Part shown: positions 19,177 through 27,397 of the stretch, one piece after another
Numbering within the stretch: position 1 is the stretch's first letter
Layout of the letters: each line of letters opens with the position of its first letter
Source of the DNA: Nocardioides marinisabuli
GTDB lineage: Bacteria; Actinomycetota; Actinomycetes; Propionibacteriales; Nocardioidaceae
Reading direction: 5' to 3'
Length of the DNA stretch: 64,000 nt
NCBI RefSeq assembly: GCF_013466785.1
Contig: NZ_CP059163.1
Span: 2,604,001-2,668,000 of the forward strand
Program-made: the position numbers and the translations under genes
Notes under the pieces: generated by a model
The model's database searches: none
What the model saw: only the letters and a program-made list of their open reading frames with translations
Told to the model about the DNA's origin: nothing

Positions 19177-21029
19177 GCACCGCACAGACCTGGCGCGGCG
19201 AGGCCGAGGTCGACCAGGACGAGGCGGCCGAGCGGCTGACGGCCGGCTCCCTCGGGGGCGGCGCCAAGCGGTTGCTGCGCGACCTGCTGCGCCCCTACAA
19301 GCGGGCCCTGCAGGTCCTGGTCCTGATCGTGCTGGTCGAGAACGCCGCCCGGCTGGCGATCCCCTACCTGGTCAAGGTCGGCATCGACTCGGGCATCCCG
19401 CCGATCCGCGAGCGCGACGACCTCTCCACGCTGCTGACCGTGGTGGCCGTGGTGCTGGTGGCCACGCTGACCCAGGCCGTGGCCCGCAACCGCTTCCTCG
19501 TGCGCCAGGGCCAGATCGGCCAGGACGTGCTGCTGGCGCTGCGCCGACGGGTCTTCGGGCACTTCCAGGCCCTCAGCCCCGCCTTCCACGACACCTACAC
19601 CTCGGGTCCCGCCTTCCACGACACCTACACCTCGGGTCGGGTGATCTCGCGCCAGACCTCCGACGTCGACGCGATCCACGAGATGCTCGAGACCGGCTTC
19701 GACGGCCTGGTCACCGCGGCCATCACCCTGGTCGGCACCGCCGGCATCCTGCTCTTCCTCGACGTCCGGCTGGGTCTGGTCGCGCTGCTGTGCGGGCCTT
19801 TTCTGGCGCTGCTGACCAACTGGTTCCGCAAGGCCTCGGCCAGCTCCTACCGGGTCACCCGGGAGAAGGTCGCGCTGGTCATCGTGCACTTCGTGGAGTC
19901 CATGGGCGGCGTCCGCGCGGTCCAGGCTTTCCGCCGCGAGGGGCGCAACCAGGAGATCTTCGACGACGTCAACGACCAGTACCGCCGCGCCAACCTGGTC
20001 GCCTTCCGTCTGGTCGCCTGGTTCATGCCCGGCATCCGCCTGATCGGCAACATCACCATCGCGGTGGTGCTGCTCTACGGCGGCTACCTGGCCTACCAGG
20101 GCGACGTCACCGTCGGGGTGCTGGCCGCGTTCCTGCTCTACCTGCGCCAGTTCTTCGAGCCGATGATGGAGATCAGCCAGTTCTACAACACCTTCCAGTC
20201 CGCCTCGGCGGCGCTGGAGAAGCTCGCTGGCGTGCTCGAGCAGGAGCCGGACGTCCCCGAGCCCACCTCGCCGCGCCCGCTGGCACAGGCGTCGGGGGAG
20301 CTGCGCTTCGACGCGGTCCGCTTCGAGTACGTCGAGGGGCGTCCGGTGCTGCCGGGCCTCGACCTGGTCGTGCCCGCCGGCCAGACCGTGGCGCTGGTGG
20401 GCACCACCGGCGCCGGCAAGACCACCCTGGCCAAGCTGGCCACCCGCTTCTACGACCCGACCGGCGGGCGGGTGCTGCTCGACGGCATCGACGTGCGGGA
20501 CCTGGCCAGCGACACCCTGCGCGACCACGTGGTGATGGTGACCCAGGAGAACTACCTGTTCTCGGGCACGATCGCCGACAACATCCGCTTCGGCCGGCCC
20601 GACGCGACGATGGAGGAAGTCGTGGCCGCCACCACGGCGCTGGGCGCCCACGACTTCATCGCGGCCATGCCACAGGGCTACGAGACCGACGTCGCCAACC
20701 AGGGCGGCCGCCTCTCGGCAGGCCAGCGCCAGCTGGTCGCCTTCGCCCGCGCGTTCCTGGCCGACCCCGCGGTGCTGATCCTCGACGAGGCGACGTCCTC
20801 GCTCGACGTGCCCTCGGAGCGGCTGGTGCAGCAGGCGCTGCGCACCGTGCTGGCCGGGCGCACCGCGGTGATCATCGCCCACCGGCTCTCGACGGTGCAG
20901 ATCGCCGACCGGGTGCTGGTGATGGAGCACGGCCGGGTCGTCGAGGACGGCAGCCCTTCGGAGCTCGTGGCCGCCGGCGACGGCCGGTTCTCGGCGCTGC
21001 ACGAGGCCTGGCAGGCCTCGCTGGCGTGA
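19173..21029 (+). CDS. ABC exporter half-transporter, catalytic ATPase subunit
   Basis: 618 aa, membrane domain plus ATPase: Walker A GTTGAGKT, Walker B LILDEATSSLD with the catalytic Glu present, H-loop IAHRLS. The signature is LSAGQRQ rather than LSGGQ, and in the dimer it would face the degenerate site of the partner, which is the arrangement seen in heterodimeric exporters. Residues in the first intracellular loop are duplicated: PAFHDTYTSG occurs twice in a row from an exact 30-bp tandem repeat, lengthening the coupling-helix region by ten residues. Start overlaps the stop of the partner gene. Substrate unknown. Confidence 0.9.
   Translation: MSTAQTWRGEAEVDQDEAAERLTAGSLGGGAKRLLRDLLRPYKRALQVLVLIVLVENAARLAIPYLVKVGIDSGIPPIRERDDLSTLLTVVAVVLVATLTQAVARNRFLVRQGQIGQDVLLALRRRVFGHFQALSPAFHDTYTSGPAFHDTYTSGRVISRQTSDVDAIHEMLETGFDGLVTAAITLVGTAGILLFLDVRLGLVALLCGPFLALLTNWFRKASASSYRVTREKVALVIVHFVESMGGVRAVQAFRREGRNQEIFDDVNDQYRRANLVAFRLVAWFMPGIRLIGNITIAVVLLYGGYLAYQGDVTVGVLAAFLLYLRQFFEPMMEISQFYNTFQSASAALEKLAGVLEQEPDVPEPTSPRPLAQASGELRFDAVRFEYVEGRPVLPGLDLVVPAGQTVALVGTTGAGKTTLAKLATRFYDPTGGRVLLDGIDVRDLASDTLRDHVVMVTQENYLFSGTIADNIRFGRPDATMEEVVAATTALGAHDFIAAMPQGYETDVANQGGRLSAGQRQLVAFARAFLADPAVLILDEATSSLDVPSERLVQQALRTVLAGRTAVIIAHRLSTVQIADRVLVMEHGRVVEDGSPSELVAAGDGRFSALHEAWQASLA
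19578..19637 (+). repeat. Exact 30-bp tandem duplication inside ABC exporter gene
   Basis: Units 19578-19607 and 19608-19637 are identical and keep the frame, adding ten residues (PAFHDTYTSG). Complete identity shows the event is recent or an assembly artefact. Confidence 0.9.
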
Positions 21030-21060
21030 AGGGGCACGGGTCGTCGGTAGTCTCGCGCGC

Positions 21061-21986
21061 ATGATCCGAGGCGCGGCACGGCTGCTGAGCACCCCCGTGG
21101 CCCGCCTCGACAGGCTCACCCGTCCGCTCACCGGGCGACCCAGCCCGCTGCGCGGCACCCACGTGGTCATCACCGGCGCCTCCTCGGGCATCGGCGAGGC
21201 CACGGCGTACGCCGCCGCTGCCGCCGGCGCCCACGTGCTGCTGGTGGCGCGGCGCGCCGACGAGCTCGAGCGGTGGCCGGCCGGGTGCGCGAGCGGGGCG
21301 GCCTGGCGACGACGTACCCCTGCGACCTGACCGACGGTGCGGCCGTCGACGCGCTGGTCGCGCGGCTGCTCACCGAGCACGGCCACGTCGACCACCTGGT
21401 CAACAACGCCGGGCGCTCGATCCGGCGGTCGCTGGCGCTGAGCGGCGACCGGTTCCACGACGTCGAGCGCACGATGGCGATCAACTTCCTGGCCCCGGTG
21501 CGCCTGACCATGGGGCTGCTGCCCTCGATGCGCGAGCGCGGCTCGGGCCACGTGGTCAACATCGTCACCTGGGGCGTGCAGCTCAAGGCCCCGAAGTTCT
21601 CGGCCTACATCGCCTCCAAGACCGCCCTCGACGCCTGGAGCCGGGTCGCGGGCCGCGAGACCTGGGGCGACGGTGTCACCTTCACCTCGATGCGCTTCGG
21701 GCTGGTCGAGACCGCGATGACCGCGCCCACCGAGGCCTACGCCGGGCGCGGCGCGAGCCCCGAGCAGGCCGCCGCGCGCGTCGTACGCGCCCTGGAGGAG
21801 CGGCCGGTGCTGGTCAGCACCCTCGCCGGCAACCTCGGCGAGGTGCTCAACCTGCTCGCGCCCCGGCTCACCGACGTGCTCTTCGCCCGAGCCGACCAGA
21901 TGTTCCCCGACTCCGCCGCGGCCCGCCCGGGGGAGGGGGAGGCCGCGAAGGTTCATCGGGTACCCGATGAAGCTGGCGCCACCTGA
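21061..21986 (+). pseudogene. Short-chain dehydrogenase/reductase, frameshifted
   Basis: The N-terminal frame holds the cofactor loop TGASSGIGEA (NAD(P)-binding Rossmann fold), then the frame breaks between 21269 and 21273; adding one G gives ADELEAVAGRVRERGG and restores 308 aa. After the break come NNAG, the catalytic Tyr-Lys pair in SAYIASKTALD, and a C-terminal helix region. A leaderless -10-like TAGTCT ends 7 nt before ATG 21061. The last codons run into a 20-bp palindrome. The protein resembles membrane-associated SDRs of mycobacteria with an N-terminal extension; substrate unknown. Sequence error is a real alternative to a pseudogene. Confidence 0.8.
21952..21971. repeat. Perfect 20-bp palindrome, copy 1
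   Basis: TTCATCGGGTACCCGATGAA is its own reverse complement. It sits in the last codons of the SDR gene, 80 bp from the convergent end of ku. Confidence 0.85.
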
Positions 21987-22013
21987 CCGAAGGTTCAGCC
22001 GGGTAGCGCGAGT

Positions 22014-22033
22014 TCCATCGGGTACCCGATGAA
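22014..22033. repeat. 20-bp palindrome, copy 2 (one mismatch)
   Basis: TCCATCGGGTACCCGATGAA; the inner 16 bp (22016-22031) are perfectly symmetrical. It lies in the short gap between SDR and ku 3' ends, and both copies follow a GTTC-like lead-in. Between them, GGTTCAGCCGGGTA looks like a decayed half copy. Confidence 0.8.
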
Positions 22034-22051
22034 ACTCTCGCCGGCCTCGCC

Positions 22052-23047
22052 TCAGCTCGCCTTCTTGGCCGCCGCCGCCTTCTTCGTCGCCGTCTTCTTG
22101 CTGGTGCTCTTCTTCGCGCTGGTCTTCCTGGCCGCGCTCGACTTGCTGGTGCTCTTCTTGGCCGTCGACTTCTTCGCGGCCGTCTTCTTGGCCGGCGTCT
22201 TCCTGGTGGCGCTCCTCGCGGGCTTCTCGCCGGCCTCGGAGTCCCCGGAGTCCTCCTCGGACTCGTCGCTCTCACGGCGCCCCGACTTCGCGGCGTCGAC
22301 GGAGCGCTGGAGGGCGGCGAGGAGGTCGACGACCTCGCCGGAGGACTTGGTCGAGGTGGGGGTGCGCTTCATCTCGCCGCCCTCGATCTTGGTCTTGACC
22401 ATCATCTCGACGGCCGCGGCGTAGTCGTCCTCGAACTCGGAGGCGTCGAAGTCGCCGGCGAGGGTCTCGACGAGCATCGTGGCCATCTTGGTCTCGGCCT
22501 CCTTGACCTCGCCGGCCTCGACCGAGAAGTCGGGGGTGCGGATCTCGTCGGGCCACATCATCGTCTGCAGCACGATCACGTCGTCGCGCACCCGCAGCAC
22601 CGCGATGGTGGTGCGCTGGCGCAGCGCGACGGTCACCACGGCCATCCGGTCGGCCTCGAGCAGCGCCTGGCGCAGCAGGGCGTACGGCTTGGCGCCGGAC
22701 TTCTCGGGCTCGAGGTAGTAGCTCTTCTCGAAGAGCATCGGGTCGATCTGGTCGGAGGGCACGAACTTCTCGACCGCGATCTCGCGCGACGACGTCGACG
22801 GCAGCTCGGCCATGTCGTCGTCGGTGAGGATCACCATCTCGCCGTCCTCGGTCTCGTAGCCCTTGGCGATGTCGGCGTAGGGCACCTCCTCGCCGTCGAT
22901 CGAGCAGACCCGCTGGTAGCGGATGCGCCCGCCGTCCTTGGCGTGCACCTGGCGGAACGACACGTCGTGCGACTCGGTCGCGGAGTAGAGCTTGACGGGC
23001 ACGCTGACGAGCCCGAAGGACACCGCACCCTTCCAGATCGCGCGCAT
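22052..23047 (-). CDS. ku: Ku homodimeric DNA end-binding protein
   Basis: 331 aa. MRAIWKGAVSFGLVSVPVKLYSATE is the hallmark N-terminus of bacterial Ku, and YLEPEKSGAKPYALLRQAL fits the core beta-barrel ring that threads onto broken DNA ends. About the last 75 residues are an extended Lys/Ala/Ser/Thr-rich tail with repeated AKKS/TKK units, similar to the DNA-interacting tails of actinobacterial Ku. It recruits LigD in non-homologous end joining. ATG 23047 has GAGAGG upstream. Divergent from the ligase gene across 106 bp. Confidence 0.95.
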   Translation of the reverse strand: MRAIWKGAVSFGLVSVPVKLYSATESHDVSFRQVHAKDGGRIRYQRVCSIDGEEVPYADIAKGYETEDGEMVILTDDDMAELPSTSSREIAVEKFVPSDQIDPMLFEKSYYLEPEKSGAKPYALLRQALLEADRMAVVTVALRQRTTIAVLRVRDDVIVLQTMMWPDEIRTPDFSVEAGEVKEAETKMATMLVETLAGDFDASEFEDDYAAAVEMMVKTKIEGGEMKRTPTSTKSSGEVVDLLAALQRSVDAAKSGRRESDESEEDSGDSEAGEKPARSATRKTPAKKTAAKKSTAKKSTSKSSAARKTSAKKSTSKKTATKKAAAAKKAS

Positions 23048-23153
23048 GGGGAAGCCTCTCGTTTCGCGGACACCACCAGTGTGACGGGTGGGACGCCGGT
23101 TCGTCATCGCCCGGGTGGGGGCGCGGGCGCGCCCGCTCGGGCAGGATGGCCGG

Positions 23154-24098
23154 GTGCCACCGCTGCGCCCGATGCTCGCGACCAAGGCGAGCAGCCTGCC
23201 CACGGGCGCCGAGTGGTCCCACGAGGTGAAGTGGGACGGCGTGCGCATCCTCGCCGACCTCACCCCCGCCGGCGGCGGCTCGGCGAGGCTGTGGAGCCGC
23301 AACGTCAACGAGGTCGGCGTGGCCTGGCCCGACGTGGTCGAGAACGCCGTGGGTGCGCGCGACCTGCTCGTCGACGGCGAGGTGATCGTGCTCAACGGCG
23401 CCGGGGTGCCCGACTTCCGGGTGCTCCAGGAGCGCCTGCACGTGAGCCGGGCGAGCACCGCCGAGCGGCTCGCCGGCAGCCTGCCGGCGACCTTCATGGT
23501 CTTCGACCTGCTGCGGCTCGACGGCACCGACCTGAGCGACCTGCCGCTGCACGAGCGACGCGCCCGCCTCGCCGACCTCGACCTGGGCCGCTGGCAGGTG
23601 CCGGCGGCGTACGACGACGGGGCGATGCTGCACGCCGCCACCCTCGAGCAGGGGCTCGAGGGCGTGGTCAGCAAGCGCCTCGACTCCCGCTACACCTTCG
23701 AGCGGCGCAGCCCGCACTGGCTCAAGCTCGCCCACCGGCACCGCCGCTCCTACGTCGTCGGGGGCTGGCGGCCCCAGGAGGGCAGCAGCGACCGGCTGGC
23801 CGCGCTGCTGGTGGGGGAGCCGACCCCCGACGGGCTGGCCTACCGCGGTCGGGTCGGCAGCGGCATCGGGGCGCGGGTCTCGCGCCAGCTCACCGCGCTG
23901 GTCGCCGACCTCGCGCGCGACCGCAGCCCCTTCGCCGACGAGGTGCCCCGGCTCGACGCCCGCGGCACGCACTGGGTCGAGCCGGTGCTGGTCGTCGACG
24001 TCGACACCCACGGCACCGGCCACGCGCGCCTGCGCCAGCCGTCCTACCGCGGCCTGCGCGAGGACCTGGCCCCCGCCGACCTGCCGGACCAGTCGTGA
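23154..24098 (+). CDS. ligD: ATP-dependent DNA ligase, LigD ligase domain
   Basis: 314 aa. Begins PPLRPMLATKASSLPTGAEWSHEVKWDGVRIL: the KWDG motif contains the Lys that is adenylated. Later motifs (LWSRN, LLVDGEVIVLN, MVFDLLRLDG, EGVVSKR, WLKLAHR) and an OB-fold C-terminus complete a stand-alone nucleotidyltransferase ligase. It seals ends held by Ku. GTG 23154 is preferred because CAGGAT lies 6 nt upstream and the family N-terminus starts here. Polymerase gene follows 25 bp later; a 12-bp tandem repeat covers the stop codon. Confidence 0.92.
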   Translation: MPPLRPMLATKASSLPTGAEWSHEVKWDGVRILADLTPAGGGSARLWSRNVNEVGVAWPDVVENAVGARDLLVDGEVIVLNGAGVPDFRVLQERLHVSRASTAERLAGSLPATFMVFDLLRLDGTDLSDLPLHERRARLADLDLGRWQVPAAYDDGAMLHAATLEQGLEGVVSKRLDSRYTFERRSPHWLKLAHRHRRSYVVGGWRPQEGSSDRLAALLVGEPTPDGLAYRGRVGSGIGARVSRQLTALVADLARDRSPFADEVPRLDARGTHWVEPVLVVDVDTHGTGHARLRQPSYRGLREDLAPADLPDQS

Positions 24099-24112
24099 GG
24101 CCAGTCGTGAGG
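24089..24112 (+). repeat. 12-bp tandem duplication over ligase stop codon
   Basis: CCAGTCGTGAGG occurs twice in a row; the second copy repeats the last two codons plus stop and moves the next gene 12 bp away. A likely replication slippage product with no evident function. Confidence 0.7.
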
Positions 24113-24123
24113 GGCGGGGACTG

Positions 24124-25032
24124 ATGGCGGGCGAGGAGGTGCTGGTCGACGTCGAGGGCCGCACGCTGCGCATCAGCAACCTCGACAAGGTGATGTACCC
24201 CGCGACGGGGACGACCAAGGGCGAGGTGCTGCAGTACTACGCCCGGATCGCGCCCACCCTGCTGCCGCACCTGGCCGACCGCGCGGTGACCCGGATCCGC
24301 TGGCCGCACGGCACCGGCGGCAGCAGCTTCTTCGAGAAGAACGCCCCCTCGGGGACGCCGTCGTGGGTGCGCACCGTGTCGGTGCCCACGACCGGCAGCC
24401 GCGGGGAGTCGCGCCACGGCGACCGCCTGGTCTTCCCGGTGGTCGACGACCTGGCGACGCTGACCTGGCTGGCCAACCTGGCCGCCCTCGAGCTGCACGT
24501 GCACCAGTGGCGGGTGGGGCGCAACGGCCGGCCGCGCAACGCCGACCGGATCGTCATCGACCTCGACCCGGGTGACCCGGCGGGGCTGCACGAGTGCTGC
24601 CAGGTGGCGCTGCTGGTGCGCGACCGCCTGGCCGAGCGCGGCCTGGAGGCGCGACCGGTCACCAGCGGCAGCAAGGGGCTGCACCTCTACGCGACGCTGC
24701 CGCGGCGCCTGCCACCCGCGGAGTCGACCGAGCTGGCCAAGCAGGTCGCCGAGGAGCTGTCCGCCGCCCACCCCCGGCGGGTCACCGCGACCATGACCAA
24801 GGCACGCCGCGGCGGCAAGGTCTTCCTCGACTGGTCGCAGAACGCCGGCTCGAAGACCACCATCACGCCCTACTCGCTGCGCGGTCGCGACCGGCCGTAC
24901 GTCGCCGCGCCGGTCTCGTGGGACGAGGTCGAGGCCGGCGCCGAGGACCCCCTGGGCCTGGAGCAGCTGCGGCTCGAGGAGGTCCTGGAGCGCGTGGAGG
25001 AGCGGGGCGACCTGTTCGCGGAGCCGCGCTGA
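24124..25032 (+). CDS. ligD: LigD primase-polymerase (PolDom) protein
   Basis: 302 aa archaeo-eukaryotic primase-like polymerase that fills gaps, often with ribonucleotides, during end joining. Catalytic metal ligands are in VIDLDPGD, the nucleotide-binding SGSKGLHLY follows, and the third carboxylate is in KVFLDWSQN. The N-terminal TLRISNLDKVMYP is the standard family start. Here polymerase and ligase are separate genes and the 3'-phosphoesterase domain of full-length LigD is missing from the window. ATG 24124, directly after GGGGACTG. Confidence 0.93.
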   Translation: MAGEEVLVDVEGRTLRISNLDKVMYPATGTTKGEVLQYYARIAPTLLPHLADRAVTRIRWPHGTGGSSFFEKNAPSGTPSWVRTVSVPTTGSRGESRHGDRLVFPVVDDLATLTWLANLAALELHVHQWRVGRNGRPRNADRIVIDLDPGDPAGLHECCQVALLVRDRLAERGLEARPVTSGSKGLHLYATLPRRLPPAESTELAKQVAEELSAAHPRRVTATMTKARRGGKVFLDWSQNAGSKTTITPYSLRGRDRPYVAAPVSWDEVEAGAEDPLGLEQLRLEEVLERVEERGDLFAEPR

Positions 25033-25162
25033 GGGTGCTGCCGAGCGGTGTTACCGAACCGTGGACCGGTCGTGGTCGAGGCGTGGCCGCGCCGTGCGCG
25101 CCGGGTCCTACGGTCACAGGGACCGGGCACCCGACCGGTGCGCGACCAGGGGAGGACCCGCC

Positions 25163-25699
25163 ATGACCTCGATCCAGCTCCAGCGGCACGGACAGCCGCA
25201 GCTGCCGAGCCTGAGCAGCTCGCAGCTGCGCACGGGTGGCGTGTTCCTGGTCGTGCTGCTCGTGCTCGCGGGCACCGTGTGGCTCAGCGGCATCCCGCTG
25301 CGCGGCAGCGAGACCGACGCGGGCGCCGGCATGTCGCTCTCCGCCGGCGAGCAGGGCACCACGCTGAGCGTGACCAGCCTCGAGGCGGGGGCCAGCGCCA
25401 GCCGCACCGTGACGATCCGCAACCCCGAGAGCAGCGAGGTGCGCCTGGCGCTGGTCGAGAACGCCGCGCCCACCACGGCCGCCGGTGGCGCGCTGGTGCT
25501 GCGCATCGAGCACGACGAGCGGGTGGTCTACGAGGGCCCCTTCGGTGCGATGGCCGACGTACGCCAGGACATGGGCTGGGTGCCGGCGCGCGGGGAGAGC
25601 ACCTTCCGCTTCACCGTCTCGCTCCCTGAGACCGCGCCGCCCTTCTCCGCGGGCGGGCAGGCCGCCACAGCCACGTATGCGTGGGAGAGCACTCCCTGA
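25163..25699 (+). CDS. Membrane-anchored extracytoplasmic protein, unknown
   Basis: 178 aa. A cytoplasmic stretch of about 30 residues is followed by one helix (GGVFLVVLLVLAGTVWLSGI) and an outer domain rich in beta strands. The passage GASASRTVTIRNPESSEVRLALVENAAP resembles immunoglobulin-like or CalY/TasA-type sandwiches, but the similarity is too short to name. A ribosome site GGGGAGGA precedes ATG 25163, and TACGGT at 25109 could be the -10 of its promoter. Stands between the NHEJ genes and a response regulator. Confidence 0.6.
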   Translation: MTSIQLQRHGQPQLPSLSSSQLRTGGVFLVVLLVLAGTVWLSGIPLRGSETDAGAGMSLSAGEQGTTLSVTSLEAGASASRTVTIRNPESSEVRLALVENAAPTTAAGGALVLRIEHDERVVYEGPFGAMADVRQDMGWVPARGESTFRFTVSLPETAPPFSAGGQAATATYAWESTP

Positions 25700-25768
25700 C
25701 GGGGAGGGGTCCGGGGTGTCGCGTCGTCGAACTGCCGTGTTGGCGCCTCGCCCTGATGCCCGGGGCCC

Positions 25769-25774
25769 TATGCT
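25769..25774 (+). promoter_or_regulatory. -10-like hexamer for leaderless response regulator
   Basis: TATGCT ends 7 nt before ATG 25782. It chooses that ATG over the one at 25770, which would lie inside the box. Confidence 0.5.
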
Positions 25775-25781
25775 TCGGACC

Positions 25782-26507
25782 ATGGCTCAGCGTGTCCTGG
25801 TGGTCGAGGACGAGGAAGACATCGCCTTCCCCCTCGTCCGCACCCTCGAACGTGAGGGCTACGAGGTGTCCTGGGTCGACAGCGGTCAGCGCGCCCTCGA
25901 CGACCTGAGCGGCATCCCCGCGGACGTGGTCATCCTCGACCTGGGCCTGCCCGACATGGACGGCCTCGAGGTCTGCCGGCGCGCCCGGGAGGCCGGCTAC
26001 GAGGGTGCGATCATGATCGTGACCGCCCGCGCCGGTGAGCTCGACCGGGTCGTGGGCCTCGACTACGGCGCCGACGACTACCTGGCCAAGCCCTTCGGCC
26101 TTGCTGAGCTGCAGGCCCGGGTGCGGGCGCTGCTGCGCCGCACCGCCAGCGGCTTCTCCGCCTCGGGCGACCCCGACCCCCACGGGCTGCGCGTCGACGT
26201 CGCGGCCCGCCGCGTCTACTGCGGCGAGCAGGAGGTCCCGCTGACGGGCAAGGAGTTCGAGGTGCTCAACATCCTGGCCTCCCAGCGCGACAAGGTCGTG
26301 GCCCGCGGCCGGCTGATGGCCGACGTGTGGGACGAGAACTGGTACGGCTCGACCAAGACCCTCGACGTCACCATCGGTCGCCTGCGCCAGAAGCTCGAGA
26401 GCGTCGGGGTCACCGACAAGATCGTCGCCGTGCGCGGGGTCGGCTTCCGTCTCGAGGGCGCCGCGGCCCCCTCGACCAGCTCGGCCCCCTCCTCGGCCGA
26501 CGCCTGA
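25782..26507 (+). CDS. OmpR/PhoB-family response regulator
   Basis: 241 aa. Receiver domain with acidic pocket VEDEED, phospho-acceptor Asp53 (ILDLGLPDMDG), Thr81 and Lys103 (YLAKPF); then a winged-helix DNA-binding domain (about 135-230) with LTGKEFEVLNILA and the recognition helix STKTLDVTIGRLRQKLE. A Ser/Ala-rich tail ends the protein. No kinase is adjacent in the same operon position, but a sensor kinase lies 0.9 kb downstream past the HAD gene. Leaderless start at 25782. Confidence 0.92.
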   Translation: MAQRVLVVEDEEDIAFPLVRTLEREGYEVSWVDSGQRALDDLSGIPADVVILDLGLPDMDGLEVCRRAREAGYEGAIMIVTARAGELDRVVGLDYGADDYLAKPFGLAELQARVRALLRRTASGFSASGDPDPHGLRVDVAARRVYCGEQEVPLTGKEFEVLNILASQRDKVVARGRLMADVWDENWYGSTKTLDVTIGRLRQKLESVGVTDKIVAVRGVGFRLEGAAAPSTSSAPSSADA

Positions 26508-26511
26508 GCCG

Positions 26512-27369
26512 GTGGCCGCGCCCCCGCAGGACCCCGCCCAGCACGACCAGCCCGACCAGCACGACCAGGCAGCCCCGCGCCGCGAGGTGCTGACCTGGCT
26601 GACCGACATGGACGGCGTGCTGGTGCACGAGGAGGTGCCGATCCCCGGCGCCCAGGAGTTCATCGAGGCCCTCCAGCGCTCCGGGCTCGGCTTCATGGTG
26701 CTGACCAACAACTCGATCTTCACCCCGCGCGACCTGCGCGCCCGCCTGCTCGGCAGCGGCATCGACGTGCCCGAGTCGGCGATCTGGACCTCCGCCCTGG
26801 CCACCGCGCAGTTCCTGCACGACCAGCGCCCCGGCGGGTCGGCGTACGTCGTGGGGGAGACCGGGCTGACCACGGCCCTGCACGACGCGGGCTACGTGAT
26901 GACCGACCGCGACCCCGACTACGTCGTGCTCGGCGAGACCCGCACCTACTCCTTCGAGGCGATCACCCGCGCGATCCGCCTCATCGACGACGGCGCCCGG
27001 TTCATCGCGACCAACCCCGACCCCAGCGGGCCCAGCCAGGACGGCAAGCTGCCCGCCACCGGCGCGGTCGCCTCGCTGATCACCACTGCGACCGGGCGGG
27101 CGCCCTACTACGTCGGCAAGCCCAACGCGCTGATGATGCGCAGCGCCCTGAACCGCATCGACGCGCACTCCGAGACCACCGTGATGGTGGGCGACCGGAT
27201 GGACACCGACATCATCGCCGGGCTCGAGGCGGGGCTGCGCACGGTGCTGGTCACCAGCGGCTCGACCCGCCCCGACCAGGTCGGCACCTTCCCCTACCGC
27301 CCCACCGTGGTGCGCGAGTCGGTGGCCGACCTCGTCGGCCTCGTCGACGAGTGGGCCCGACGGGTGTGA
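26512..27369 (+). CDS. HAD-IIA family phosphatase (NagD-like)
   Basis: 285 aa. Nucleophile motif TDMDGVLVHEE, motif II LTNNS, then KPN with the Lys of motif III and GDRMDTDI of motif IV. The large cap domain between motifs II and III places it in subclass IIA with NagD and p-nitrophenyl phosphatases, hydrolysing small phosphoesters. An unusual Gln/Asp/Pro repeat (AQHDQPDQHDQAA) forms the first 22 residues. GTG 26512 lies 4 bp after the regulator stop, so the genes are probably co-transcribed. Confidence 0.88.
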   Translation: MAAPPQDPAQHDQPDQHDQAAPRREVLTWLTDMDGVLVHEEVPIPGAQEFIEALQRSGLGFMVLTNNSIFTPRDLRARLLGSGIDVPESAIWTSALATAQFLHDQRPGGSAYVVGETGLTTALHDAGYVMTDRDPDYVVLGETRTYSFEAITRAIRLIDDGARFIATNPDPSGPSQDGKLPATGAVASLITTATGRAPYYVGKPNALMMRSALNRIDAHSETTVMVGDRMDTDIIAGLEAGLRTVLVTSGSTRPDQVGTFPYRPTVVRESVADLVGLVDEWARRV

Positions 27370-27385
27370 GCACGCCCCCGCGACG

Positions 27386-27391
27386 TAGTCT
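27386..27391 (+). promoter_or_regulatory. -10-like hexamer for leaderless sensor kinase
   Basis: TAGTCT ends 6 nt before ATG 27398, so the kinase can be transcribed separately from the regulator-HAD pair. Confidence 0.45.
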
Positions 27392-27397
27392 CCGCGC

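Noticed and set aside
18363-21956. 1197-codon minus-strand frame opposite the ABC exporter and SDR
   Set aside because: Antisense shadow with no domain content.
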